NCBI GenBank assembly: GCA_054601695.1 | Contig: BAAHQB010000357.1 | Location: forward strand, 62,001 to 126,000 | Length of the DNA stretch: 64,000 bases | Direction of reading: 5' to 3' | From: Amorphochlora amoebiformis | Lineage: Eukaryota > Cercozoa > Chlorarachniophyceae | Shown here: piece by piece, positions 1 through 54,154 of the stretch | How the letters are laid out: each line of letters begins with the position of its first letter | Numbering within the stretch: the first letter of the stretch is position 1 | The notes under the pieces: generated by a model | The model's input: only the letters and a program-made list of their open reading frames with translations | Databases searched by the model: none | Told to the model about the DNA's origin: nothing | Translations under genes and position numbers: made by a program

Positions 1-42
1 ATATATGCACATATGTATGTACTGTATATATTTATAACTATG

Positions 43-74
<32 letters not shown>

Positions 75-79
75 GTAAC

Positions 80-9855
<9,776 letters not shown>

Positions 9856-10491
9856 ATCACAATCACAACGGATTTAAGCGATATCCTGTGCTCCGTTGTC
9901 GCGAACTATCCAACAATAACTCGCGAATTTCACTTTTATCACCCCTGACCTTGTTTTGGCTTTCAGAGATCCACCAATGACTTTTGCTGCGCCGTTCTCG
10001 TGAAGAGGCAAGGATTCCAACCCGTTTCCGACAGAGATCCAGCACACCAGCTCCTCGCCTAAAGACACCCATCATATGCATATGATACATTTTTCAACAC
10101 AATTTTCAAACACTTCTCAATCGCAGCTCGCACCCAATCCCGCAGACTCACCCGGAAACGCGGTCGTGGGCCTAGCACCCGGGCGCCTGCGATAATCTCC
10201 CAGGATCTCGAGAACCCAGGAGATTCCCGGGATTCCCCATGCTCTCTCTCTCTCTCTCTTTTTGAGATTCATGGAGATTCCTTTGCTAGTGCCGGGTATT
10301 GACATCCAGGTACCGCCAGTAACAGATGAGATTCTCTCGAGACATCCATCGCCACGGTGGGAGTACTTGCGAGCCTGCACTCCGGCACCCGACTAAGGCT
10401 TTTTCTTAAATTTCTCCACTCCCTATCTCGCCTTTCAACGCCCTCCTTCGAGAATACATCGATCTCTTCCTCCGGCCACCCGTTGCTCAAC
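9856..10491. promoter_or_regulatory. Divergent intergenic region between SPRY gene and transporter
   Basis: Bases 9856-10491 lie between two start codons facing apart (9855 minus, 10492 plus). The sequence is unique, about half GC, with a CT run at 10240-10260. The two genes probably share a bidirectional promoter. I see no clear TATA box, and the transcription starts cannot be placed. Confidence 0.5.
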
Positions 10492-26917
<16,426 letters not shown>

Positions 26918-27025
26918 TAAGAGGAGAAAGAAAGATAAGAGGAGAAAGAAAGATAAGAGGAGAAAGAAAGATAAGAGGAGAAAGAAAGATAAGAGGAGAA
27001 AGAAAGATAAGAGGAGAAAGTGAGA

Positions 27026-27330
27026 GGAAGAAGCCAAGAAAAGCGACTTTGTTATTTTTCCTCTTTTGGTTTTGCCTCTTATTTCTTTGGATAATATGTA
27101 TATATCAATATTTTATATTTATATAATATATATATATAGATAGATACACTCCACTTTCTCACAAAACGTGATGTGGGATCATCTTAAAGAATAAGAAAAA
27201 AGTTCGTTGGTATTCTCAAAAATCTCCGAAGATCTCCGAGAAATTCCATGAACTCCCGAAATAATCAACGATATTTACCAGTCTCTCTTCCTTTTTCATT
27301 CTCATATATTACACGGACGTTTAACATATA

Positions 27331-27370
<40 letters not shown>

Positions 27371-27647
27371 TACTAGTTTTCATCAAATATATATATATAT
27401 ATATATTTATATATAATATATATATATACCCTCTGATATTATGAAACTTTCAAAAATAAGTATAGTACAAAAAAATGAAAATTAAAAGAAAAAAAAAGAG
27501 GAAAGAAAAAAAATCAAAGTAAGAAAAAAAAAATCGATCGCACCCCAACATGAAAATATAAAATAAATAAATATATATATATATATATATATATTACATG
27601 TAAAATATATCTGTGTATACTCACTCTCTCTATCCCCCTCTCTCTCT

Positions 27648-27678
<31 letters not shown>

Positions 27679-28690
27679 TTTCTCTCTCTCGCTCTCCCAA
27701 CATCTAGTGAAACATCTAGTCATAGTAATTCAACCGACTGGCCGTGGCATGAGACTAGTCTAGCGACAATACCTCAAAAACCTGCCCATTGTCTACATTC
27801 CACGAACTTGTAGCTAAATCAGTAACAAGTCTCTCTCATTCTTTCTCTTTCTCTCTCTCTCTTCCTCCCTCTTTCTCTCTCTTCCTCCCTCTTGCTCTCA
27901 TTCTCTCATTCTCTCATTCTCTCTCTCTCTCTCTCTACAAGGCTTCGAGAGTGCCTTGAGCACACTCTAATAACGCCTGGATCCAAAACCCGTTAAGTCG
28001 TCATGGTGGGCGGGGTGACCAACCACACCTTTGTGAAACCGTGACCAAGCCCCGTGTCACGCGTATACTGGCAAGCTCTCAGACCAAGTAAAAGTAATCG
28101 TTGTGGAATTTGGAGTCTAAGAAGAAATGTTGAGAAGCTGCCGCGCCGTGGTTCTTACTAGACTTATGATCGGTGAGTTTTCGCTGCGACTAGCAGACGA
28201 CCGAAATTCTCGAAATTCCGGAGACTGACTGATGATATGGATGATGCTTCCAACACCAGATTAATGTGATACTATATATATATCAATGCGAAACTGCCGG
28301 CAGTACATCTGTAATGCGATATTGCCAACAGTCTAGTCAGGAGGAGAACAATTCGACTGCTGTTAACACTAAACTCTAGAAATTAGTGCGGTAGTAATAA
28401 CAGTAGATCAATCAATGCGTGCGGCTATATCTATTGCAAAGTCTAGAAAGTTTTTTTTTGATATCAATGTGTTTGTAAAACTTTAATTTTTCCAAATTAG
28501 GTCTGTGAAAAATTACTACATGTAATAATCATATACGGCATGTAAATATCATATATCTATTTTCTAGTAAAATCTGGAAAATTACTATACGTGGAGTGTA
28601 TGTAATATATATTATTAAATATATACATATATTGTATGAAAGCACAAGTGACTATCACATGATACAGCTGAAAAATTAGCCTACTACTAG
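27026..28690. other. Intergenic DNA, no gene seen
   Basis: Unique AT-rich sequence with (AT)n at 27330-27420, poly-A/G at 27475-27535 and CT runs at 27620-27700 and 27836-27945. Bases 27946-28690 are non-repetitive and about 40 percent GC with many stops in all frames. I see no exon chain and no RNA gene. Confidence 0.6.
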
Positions 28691-30415
<1,725 letters not shown>

Positions 30416-30687
30416 GTGTACATCGGATGTGTTCTCCTAGAATATCCATGTATCCTTTCAGGATATCGAAATATCTAAACAATCAATATACCACAACTGC
30501 CAACATATCCAAATCCATTTACCTGTATATCTAACCTCGAAATATTTCATATCTAATAACACATATCAATACATTCAAATATAGAATAACAAGATATCTT
30601 AAATCCTGATATCTCGATATTCATCTTGGGATATACTGAATACGTCACGCAGATGTCACGCCCAGATATGTGCTGCTCGGAAGCTGG

Positions 30688-45076
<14,389 letters not shown>

Positions 45077-45092
45077 TAATTATGCAAATAAA

Positions 45093-45122
45093 TCTATTTA
45101 AGTACACGTATTCATACATATA

Positions 45123-45162
<40 letters not shown>

Positions 45163-45174
45163 TATATATATTAT

Positions 45175-45212
<38 letters not shown>

Positions 45213-45701
45213 ATATATATATTATATAATTATATATATATATATATATATGAACATCGGATTCATAAACACCATCATAGCATAAACAAACACGCAAATA
45301 TACATGAAAACATATATATATATATACTATATATTTTTATATATATATATATATATTATATATATATAATTTTATAATATATAATATTATATACATAAAC
45401 ATAAATCATTTAATAACCATATACATGCATAGGAACGAGCTTATGGCAACACTCTCTACGAAACGGTCACACTGTGACATGTCACCTATGTCACGCCTGA
45501 CGACCTGTAACAGTAGATTAGTTAACGTCGCAATGACAGTGGACATACTTGGCATGATTTTCGAGTGGCTTGCAATTGGAATCTAGGATTTGTAACACGC
45601 TCTGTTCGAGATGATTCCATGGCTAACTATATCTTGTCGCTAGTGATATCACATATCTAGCATATACTAGAGGTGTTCTTGGTGGATATCTAGGATATAT
45701 A

Positions 45702-45745
<44 letters not shown>

Positions 45746-46349
45746 CATATGTATAATATATATTGTAGTTTCAGATACCTAGCGCTAGGATACTCTTAGA
45801 TACTCATTACAGCTCTAGCAGCTCGAGCTCGATCGATCGTCCATAGACTAGATAGGTAACACCGATTTAAAAAAAAACTAGAAAAAAAAAGTCGGAAGTT
45901 ATACCTTGCATGAGATCTGACGTCCTATTGTCCGGATCGTATAATTGCAATAGTAGTCACTGAGTATGTAATACACATAGCTATCGTGACTCGTTAGCTA
46001 ACTTCTCGGGTAAAATCACCTAACAGCATCCGGTGAAATGAAACAAGATGTGACATTACGCGTACTGTTGGTCACGCACGACAGTGACAATGAACTTGGT
46101 CACGCATGTGACTCCATTGGCTATTCCCTCTTTCCTTCACCTAGTTTGGTCACGTCGGCTCCACTGCCCGAGCTCATGTGATCACATCCCTGCGGGTCCG
46201 TATTCCCCAGGGGACATGCGCCATTTTTTGCTCTAGCGTGACCTGAGGACAAATCACTTGCGTGACCAAGTGCATAGTCACCTCCCAGCGTGACCAATAG
46301 GAATGTCACATCATGTTCATCTCACCCGAACCACATCTCTTCCTGTCCA
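45093..46349. promoter_or_regulatory. Intergenic region with a dense cluster of GTCAC/GTGAC motifs
   Basis: After (AT)n to about 45400 the sequence is unique. From 45465 to 46440 the pentamer GTCAC or its complement GTGAC occurs more than twenty times, often as GTCACG or GCGTGAC, with the highest density at 46040-46330 just upstream of the next start codon. This looks like promoter DNA with repeated factor sites. No gene is seen. Confidence 0.5.
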
Positions 46350-46773
46350 ATGGTTGTCAGCGTGACAATGCTTGCCTTGCTCCTGGCGCGAGGGGGGGAG
46401 GGCACACCGAGTCACGTCACGAGGGGGCGGGTCAGGGGTACCCACATCCCTTTTGTCAGGAGATCGAGGGCGATCACGCAGAGGGGGGCCCGAGGAGGAA
46501 GGGGTACTAGCGAGGTGAGAGCGGAGATGCAAAGTCTCAACGAGTTGCCTCCACAGGTTAAAAAGGGGGGGGGGGTTGAAAGGCACAGGATAAACGGGGC
46601 GGGGGCGGGATTTCGGTGATTTTAATTTTGTCAGGTTTTGGCCGGGAGTGCGATAGGATTGTTACCTTTCTTGTATGCTACGGTTGAGTTTGCTAATAGG
46701 ATTTATGTGCAGGTTCTTTGTATGTGATTTATGTATGTCTATAGTGTTGTATTATATTATACTATATATATAT

Positions 46774-46826
<53 letters not shown>

Positions 46827-46863
46827 GCATGTGTGAGTGTGTTTATATATATATACATATATG

Positions 46864-46913
<50 letters not shown>

Positions 46914-46916
46914 ACA

Positions 46917-47003
<87 letters not shown>

Positions 47004-47737
47004 GAGACAATGCGGCATGTGCGAAGGGGCAGGGCTGGTATTCAAAGACAAAGATGGCGATTGGCTACCCGGCACGTGTCCACTCACACAGTCCATAAAA
47101 CACATGTGATTGGCTACCTGGCACGTGTCCACTCACACAGTCCATAAAACACATGTGATTGGCTACCTGGCACGTGTCCACTCACACAGTCCATAAAACA
47201 CATGTGATTGTCTACCTGGCACGTGTCCACTCACACAGTCCATATAACACATGTGATTGGCAACCGGGCACGTGTACAACTCATCTGATTGGCTACCAGG
47301 CACGTGTCCACGCACACAGTCCATATAACACATGTGATTGGCTACTGGCACGTGTACAACTCATCTGATTGGCTACCGGGCACGTGTCCACGCACACAGT
47401 CCATATAACACTGTCATTGGCTACCTGGCACGTGTACAACACATGTGGTTGGCTACCTGGCACGTGTCCACTCACACAGTCCATATAACACATGATTGGC
47501 TACCTGGCACGTGTACAACTCATCTGATTAGCTACCTGGCACGTGTCCACTCTCACAGTTCATATAACACATGTGATTGGCTACCTGGCACGTGTCCACT
47601 CACACAGTCCATATAACACATGTGATATCACGGGAAGGCGCAGGGGTAGTATTGGAAGACAAAGATGGCGATTGGCTATTTCACACGTGTCGAGAGAGAA
47701 TGAGAGGGGGGAGGGGAATGGAGTGGCAAAGAATATA

Positions 47738-47802
<65 letters not shown>

Positions 47803-47919
47803 ATAATATGTAAATATTATATATATATTCATATATATATATATAAGACACATATATGTGAACTGATACGTACAATAACACATGCACGTTTACTCGTATA
47901 TACACATATACAAATACAT

Positions 47920-47968
<49 letters not shown>

Positions 47969-49072
47969 TACCATACCCTAACCCAGGTTCTGCCTCTGAC
48001 GTGATGGCGAAAAAGCGGTTACGAAAATGCCCCACGTGTGGAGGTTTCATCCCATGGCTAGGTTGGGGTTTCTTCTTCCTCTCGGTCAAAACCCAAAATT
48101 CAAAATTCAAAATTCAAAATTCAAAATTCAAAATCCAAAACCGAAACCCTAACCCTAACCGTAACCCTAACCCGAATTATTAAACCTGCCAAAAAGCCGA
48201 CAAACTCAAACCCCACCCCGACATCCTAATGTTGAACTCTTAATTTTAACCCTAACCCTAACCCTAACCCTAACCCGACACCGGACACGGACATCTAACC
48301 CTAACCCTAACCCTAACCCTAACCCCAACCCTAACCCTAACCCTAACCTGTCAGAACCGATATGTCGACCCAGGAAAGGTAGCATCAGGGTTAGGGTTAG
48401 GGTTTGGGTCAGGCGTCAGGGCTGGGTTACGATTATCAGGGTCAGGGTTAGAGTTAGGGTTAGGGTTAGGGTTAGGGTCAGGGTTAGGGGGTTAGGATTA
48501 ATACAGGTTTAGGATCGATAAATTGTAGCCCACAAGTAACCCTAACCCTAACCCTAACCTAACCCTAACACTAACCCTAACCCTAACCCTAACCCTAACC
48601 CTAACACTAACCCTAACCCTAACCCTAACCCTAACGTAGGGGGGACCGTTGAAGCAACCCTCGCGAAATTGGCAGGTTAAGGACCCTAATCTAACCTTTG
48701 GTAAAATTACCCAACTGAACTGGAATCCGAACCCAAATCTAACCCTAACCCTAACCCTAACCCTAACCCTAACCCTAACCCTAACCGTGTGCCCCGACGT
48801 AAGTCTAAGTCTGAAAGTAACCAGGCGATAGGGGAAGCCGCTAGAGCGAAGAGAAAGGAAAAAATGGTGTGTGCGCATGTGTAGATATAATTGTAAGATA
48901 TATAAATCACACATGTATGCTGTGTGTGTATGTGCAGATATAATTGTAAGATATATAGATCACACATGTATATGTGAGAAAACACAGAATGCTGTGTGTG
49001 TATGTGTAGATTACTGTAAATTACAGAAATCACACATGTATATGTGAGAAAACACACAAAATGGTGTGTGCG

Positions 49073-49137
<65 letters not shown>

Positions 49138-49208
49138 CTCATATACATAAAAATTTATGCCTTAATATTCACAAATAATTCGCATATAAACATGTTCGGA
49201 TACATACT

Positions 49209-49265
<57 letters not shown>

Positions 49266-49422
49266 GTGTAATATATAGATATATATACATATATAGTACA
49301 TAGAAATAGTACATACTTTGGTATGTATATGAGGCATTAATACCCAGGAAACCGAAGCGTTAGAGAGTGACTCAGCGTCGTGTCACAAATGCACTACAAA
49401 CTCGACGACTACGGAACAGTAA
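46350..49422 (+). CDS. DnaJ-type zinc-finger protein with N-terminal targeting sequence, about 6 exons
   Basis: Exons: 46350-46556, 47005-47077, 47987-48061, 48640-48675 (weak), 48825-48866, 49348-49422. The first in-frame ATG gives [13 protein letters not shown], a signal-peptide-like core, then a long Arg/Ser/Thr-rich stretch with few acids. Next come CGMCEGAG (CxxCxGxG) and, after the second intron, KCPTCGGF, the two halves of a DnaJ-type cysteine-rich zinc finger; a further CHKC pair lies in the last exon. Small proteins of this kind act as thiol chaperones, often in plastids. The leader would fit ER-plus-transit targeting in a secondary plastid (inference). The exon 2 donor at 47077 was chosen for phase; another at about 47103 is possible. 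The weak exon 4 leaves the phase off by one before exon 5. Confidence 0.62.
47061..47665 (+). repeat. About 13 tandem copies derived from the end of exon 2 of the zinc-finger gene
   Basis: Units of about 49 bp (GATTGGCTACCTGGCACGTG then CCACTCACACAGTCCATA, ACACATGT) alternate with shorter about 32-bp units (ACGTGTACAACTCATCTGAT). They start inside exon 2 and fill intron 2 to 47626. At 47627-47690 a diverged copy of a larger part of exon 2 follows (AAGACAAAGATGGCGATTGG). Each unit carries ATTGG and CACGTG. Confidence 0.9.
48098..48824 (+). repeat. AAATTCAAAA decamer and mixed telomere-type arrays in introns of the zinc-finger gene
   Basis: Four AAAATTCAAA decamers at 48098-48135 lead into CCCTAA units (48143-48355). 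A TTAGGG block lies at 48388-48500, then CCCTAA again to 48635 and 48738-48786. CCCTAA abuts the proposed acceptor at 48639. The internal switch of strand makes an inverted pair. Confidence 0.85.
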
Positions 49423-49450
49423 TCATATATATAAATATGTAATGTATGTG

Positions 49451-49513
<63 letters not shown>

Positions 49514-49692
49514 ATGTGTGTGTATGTAAAAATGTTATGTAAATAAATGTTTAAACATACTAGTATGTACATGCATGGGTATATGTTCACTATTCAATGA
49601 TATGTATACATGTTATATATATATATATATATGTATGTGTATATATACACGTTATATGCACATGTATATATATGTGTGTATATATATATATT

Positions 49693-49724
<32 letters not shown>

Positions 49725-50214
49725 AATGTATGTATGAATATGTATATGTATGTGTATGCACACACATATACATGTACCTATGTGTACATGTGTATACATA
49801 TTACACATAATATGCGATATGTATACATATAAATAAACAATATGTGTATGTATGTATAAATATTGCATATATTATGTGTATGTACATATTTTTTGTATTA
49901 TTTGTACATAGATATAAATTATATATTATACATATATATATATACATTCATATAGACTAGATATTTATATATATATATATATACATTTATATATCATACA
50001 CTATATGACACACACCTAGCAGGCCGCGGTGACGACCCACACCGGGAATGTTGTAATACGATACCCGGGTAGTAACGGGTACTATCGGGTAGTATATGTA
50101 GCTCTACTAAAGTTCTGGCAGGATATTTTAGCTCTAGTAAATACTTGTACCAGCGGCTCCTAAGATGATAGACTTAAAAATGCTTTCAATGCATGCATGC
50201 ACTGCTGCACATGA
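49423..50214. other. Intergenic AT-rich region left of the retrotransposon
   Basis: (AT)n and (TATG)n tracts to about 50000, then 200 bp of unique sequence with CGGGTAGTA motifs. I see no gene. The unique part ends in CATGA, the left target-site copy. Confidence 0.6.
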
Positions 50215-50391
50215 TATTACGTAGTGGGCGGTGATGCAGATGAGATCTGTCTATGATTACGTAGTAACTTGCCGATGCGTGAGCGGTAACTTAAACTAAT
50301 GAGCTGTTCTTCCGCTCATATGACTAATTCGGTAAAACCTAATTTGTCGGCGGTCTCGTCATTCTGTCTTCACATTCATCCCTCACTGACA
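50215..50391 (-). repeat. 3' LTR of the copia element
   Basis: Identical to the 5' LTR at 55916-56092 over 177 bp by eye. On the sense strand a purine tract (GAGGGGGCG, 50400-50392) directly precedes it and fits the polypurine tract. Confidence 0.93.
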
Positions 50392-50438
50392 CGCCCCCTC
50401 AAACGTTATACATTTATATATATATATACTTAATATAT

Positions 50439-50474
<36 letters not shown>

Positions 50475-50547
50475 GCATATATATGAATTTAGGAGGTTTG
50501 CACAAAAGTGATGATGGATGTGTTTACGTCCCGTGTTTTTGTATATA

Positions 50548-50603
<56 letters not shown>

Positions 50604-51000
50604 TATATATATTCTTGATCGGCTTATGTGGATAAAAATTTAAGAAAAACCACTCGTGAAAAAAAAATTATGTATTTGTAGCGGAAAACTTGTTTAAAAA
50701 AAAACACTTATGTTTCTATTTGTGTGGAGAAAAAATTTTAAAAACCACTGAGGTACTTTTACCTATATTCATTCTTAGTGGAAAACTATGTAAAAACCAC
50801 TTGTAATTCTTTTTATTCCTAGTGGAAAGTATTGCAAAAACCACTTTAAATATATTTAATTCGTGGAGAAAAATTCGAAAACCACTTCTTTTTATTTCTA
50901 GTGGAAAGTGTTGCAAAAACCACTTTAAATATATTGAATTCGTGGAGAAAAATCCGAAAAACCACTTCTTTCATTCATTTGTGCACGCCCCCTCAAAGGT
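50392..51000 (-). other. 3' region of the copia element: two polypurine tracts, AT tracts and GTGG/CCAC palindromes
   Basis: Sense-strand TTTGAGGGGGCG occurs twice, at about 50402-50392 and 50998-50986. Between them lie two (AT)n blocks and, at 50640-50975, six to seven short units of GTGG, an A-rich loop and CCAC that can pair. The region is non-coding. Confidence 0.7.
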
Positions 51001-51230
51001 ATATGTACTCCTCGGAATGTTTATTGTCCACATATATACATATACATATGTAAATATGTGTATCTTTATGTTTTCACCCTTGGTAGAATGGTCTGGCTTC
51101 GCGTTCCGGCAGAGCTATGACAGGTGTGTTGCCCCACCTCGACGGGTGATCAAGCCTCGATAATGGTCCAACAGGCACCAACGCTCACTAGGTGGAATGT
51201 TCACCAGTCCTTTCTGCCTCCCACATTCAC

Positions 51231-54110
51231 TCAGGTTTGGAACATTTTAACGAATAGTCTTTTATGTGGATGGTTAGCCAAAGGTTTGGTAAGTATGTCA
51301 GCGACGTTATCCTCACTGGCGACCTTTATCAGCCTTACCTCCTTTGCTCGTATCGAATACCGAACGTTGTGGTATGAAACTCGTATCGAGCGGCTTTTCT
51401 TTGATAGACCTTCCTTGGTCGCAATTGCAATTGCTGGTTGATTGTCTTCGTTAATGTTCACTGGTCTGTCAAGATTTACACCAAATTCGGTTAGTAATTC
51501 TCTGACATAAATCACGTCCCTCACGCATTCCGAACATGCTATATATTCCGATTCTGTGGTGGAATTTGCGACAACTTTTTGTCTGTGGCTGGACCAAACT
51601 ACCGGGCCATCAGCCAAGTTGACAACGTGACCAGAGACGGATTTTCCTGTTTCCTTACATTGGGCAAAACTGGCATCCACATATGCCTCGGGCATTGTAT
51701 CCGTCCTCCTGTACTGTATCCGCACAGTGGACGTATTTACCACGTAATGTATCAATCTGTCCAATGCATCCATGTGGGTTTGCTTGGGTTCCGTGGAAAA
51801 TCTGGCCAGGGTTCCGATGGCGTAAGAAATATCCGGTCTAGTTCCGACCGATAAATAAATTAGCGCGCCAATTTTCTGTCTGTACCGGGTACTACCGACC
51901 CTTTCGGAATCCAGAAATGGGTCGAACGCCGTGGCCATAGGGGTGCGTACTTTTCGTGTGTTTGGGGCGTATTTCTCCCTCAACCTCTGTATATATCTGG
52001 TTTGGGATAGCCCAAATTCGCCGTTTGGATTAGTGGTAATTTCCAGTCCGAGACAATGATGTAGGGGTCCTAGATTTTTGAATTTGAATCTGCTCCCTAT
52101 GTTTCGGAGAATCCACTCCAAGTCATTTTTCGCGGCGTAAAATATGGGTATATCATCCACGAACACCCCCAGGATCATTTTTCTACCATATCTGGTGACT
52201 GTGAATACGCCCGGGTCAATCACTGACTGTTTGAATCCAAGGGATGTGATGAATTCCACGAGTGTTTTGTTCCACAAGTGGCCTGACTGTTTCAGTCCAT
52301 ATATTGATTTATTGAGTTTCAGGACTTTCTCACCGGGTGTGATCATGATCCTGTGTTCTCTTGGTGTCGTGGGCTTATACCCTTTGGGTATTTTCAGGTA
52401 TATATCTGCGTCTATTTTCGCATACAGATATGCCGTGGTTATGTCTATGTTGTGGCCTTTCAGGCTCCACACGGTGGCTAACGCCAGCATAATGCGAAGG
52501 GAATTCAACGAGAGGGTTGGCGCATAGGTGAAAAAGTATTCTTTTCCTTCTTGTTGGTTGAAGCCTCTCGCAACAAGTCTCATTTTATACCTTATGGTAT
52601 TATCAGGTTTGAGCTTTTTCGTATACACATGCTTTGTGGTTAATGGTCGTACCCCTTTTGGGCAGGACATTAGCGTCCATGTGTTGTTCTCAACCAGGCT
52701 GTCATATTCACTCTGAATTGCCTTTTTCCATTCACTCTTTTCCCTGCAATTTATTGCGTCATAATAACTGAGAGGAATGTCCTCCAATTGTTGCACCGTG
52801 GGTTGTTTATTCATATATATATATAGGTCATCCTTCGGAGGGACGAACTTGATATCAGCCACGCTCGCGTTTAAGTGGTGGGAAAGTTCGAAAATGTAGT
52901 CATCGAGTCCATATAGTGGTGCTCTAACTCCTCTAGCCTCTCGGGCTGATCGCCTAGGCTGTGAGCTCTCATGTGCTTCCTGCTGTGCACGCTGCTCATC
53001 TGAGTTATTTTTGATTTCATCATTCCTTTCCTCAATTTGTTCTTGTGGAAATTTGAACATTTTCTCGTACCACACGTTGACCATTCGTCTGTACTGTTTT
53101 CCTCTCCTGTCACGCAATATATATTGGCCAGGCTGGTTCGTGTATCCCACGAATCTCATATATCTACCACGATCATATAGGCTCGAAGGCCTTTTCATGA
53201 GTTTAGTCTCCTCCTGGCGCTGTTCTTTTGGTATATGTACCAGACAGATGCACCCAAATACACGAAAATAAGATATATTGGGTTTGTAATTGGTCAAAAC
53301 TTCCCATGGCACAGCAGTTGCGAGCGTGCTATGTTTCAGTCTATTGTAGGTGTGGGCCGCGACCTGTGCGGCATAGCACCAATATCCGTATGTGAGTGAT
53401 GCGTGATGCAGAATTGCGCGAGTCATACGCATAATCGTCTGGATTATTCTCTCACTCACTCCGTTTTGCTCCGGCCTATACGGTGTCGAGGGGTTCCATC
53501 GTATTCCTTGGTCCCTGAGGTGATCCTGCATCCCTCGGGATACGTAGGTCCCTTCCCCATCGGCTCGGAATTCATTTATTGAAACGCCAAATTGAGTCTT
53601 AAGAGTGGCTATAACCGTCTTAACGGTATTAAGCGTTTCCCTTTTGTTTTTAATTAGGCGCAAAAATAAAGCTCGGGATCCATGGTGGACCAAGACCACA
53701 AATCCATGGTATCCCCTTATGGATTCCGGCAGCGTCTTTTGGTCGCTGTTCAATCGGTGGTAGGTATATATATATATGGTTTTGGTCCCCATCTTCCCTA
53801 CTGGGACCAGAGGGGCTCTTTCGGGTCCTCTCACCGGGATTCTCGTGCAATTCGCCACTTCGCATGTCATGCATCTCAATTTTGAGTTGAATCTCTGGGG
53901 GCAATTCATCCCCAGGACCAGTTGCGCCGTTTGACGTTGTTTTCTTGCAGACACGTGGCAAAGTCGCTGATGATTCAGCATTTCGAGTGGCACAGTCTCG
54001 CGGATTAGAATAGTGTTGTGTACCCCCTGGTACATTTTGTTTTGGGTTTTTGGCTGACCCCGTAGGTAGTACAGGTTCGATCTAGCTAGATCCGCGTAAC
54101 CTATGTGCAC
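51231..54110 (-). CDS. pol: Copia pol: integrase, reverse transcriptase, RNase H
   Basis: About 959 codons. Integrase zinc-binding residues H47, H52, C80, C83; integrase core with D184 and E220 (D-35-E), the first Asp probably D123. RT carries the FVDDI catalytic pair; RNase H shows VDASF and TESEYIA. The open frame extends above 54110 without its own good ATG, so it is probably translated as a fusion. It ends in NHPHKRLFVKMFQT. Two (TA)n runs lie inside the coding sequence, at 53766-53778 and 52813-52826. Confidence 0.93.
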   Translation of the reverse strand: MHIGYADLARSNLYYLRGQPKTQNKMYQGVHNTILIRETVPLEMLNHQRLCHVSARKQRQTAQLVLGMNCPQRFNSKLRCMTCEVANCTRIPVRGPERAPLVPVGKMGTKTIYIYTYHRLNSDQKTLPESIRGYHGFVVLVHHGSRALFLRLIKNKRETLNTVKTVIATLKTQFGVSINEFRADGEGTYVSRGMQDHLRDQGIRWNPSTPYRPEQNGVSERIIQTIMRMTRAILHHASLTYGYWCYAAQVAAHTYNRLKHSTLATAVPWEVLTNYKPNISYFRVFGCICLVHIPKEQRQEETKLMKRPSSLYDRGRYMRFVGYTNQPGQYILRDRRGKQYRRMVNVWYEKMFKFPQEQIEERNDEIKNNSDEQRAQQEAHESSQPRRSAREARGVRAPLYGLDDYIFELSHHLNASVADIKFVPPKDDLYIYMNKQPTVQQLEDIPLSYYDAINCREKSEWKKAIQSEYDSLVENNTWTLMSCPKGVRPLTTKHVYTKKLKPDNTIRYKMRLVARGFNQQEGKEYFFTYAPTLSLNSLRIMLALATVWSLKGHNIDITTAYLYAKIDADIYLKIPKGYKPTTPREHRIMITPGEKVLKLNKSIYGLKQSGHLWNKTLVEFITSLGFKQSVIDPGVFTVTRYGRKMILGVFVDDIPIFYAAKNDLEWILRNIGSRFKFKNLGPLHHCLGLEITTNPNGEFGLSQTRYIQRLREKYAPNTRKVRTPMATAFDPFLDSERVGSTRYRQKIGALIYLSVGTRPDISYAIGTLARFSTEPKQTHMDALDRLIHYVVNTSTVRIQYRRTDTMPEAYVDASFAQCKETGKSVSGHVVNLADGPVVWSSHRQKVVANSTTESEYIACSECVRDVIYVRELLTEFGVNLDRPVNINEDNQPAIAIATKEGLSKKSRSIRVSYHNVRYSIRAKEVRLIKVASEDNVADILTKPLANHPHKRLFVKMFQT

Positions 54111-54154
54111 TTGCTCGTATTCGAACGTTATTTTACGTTGGTGGATTATTATTT

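Noticed and set aside
27946-28690. Possible RNA gene or exon in the unique intergenic part
   Set aside because: I find no tRNA cloverleaf, no rRNA-like sequence and no exon chain.
46317-46586. Minus-strand frame of 89 codons over the zinc-finger gene start
   Set aside because: The plus strand gives a start, leader, donor and an in-phase continuation into CGMCEGAG; the minus frame has none of these.
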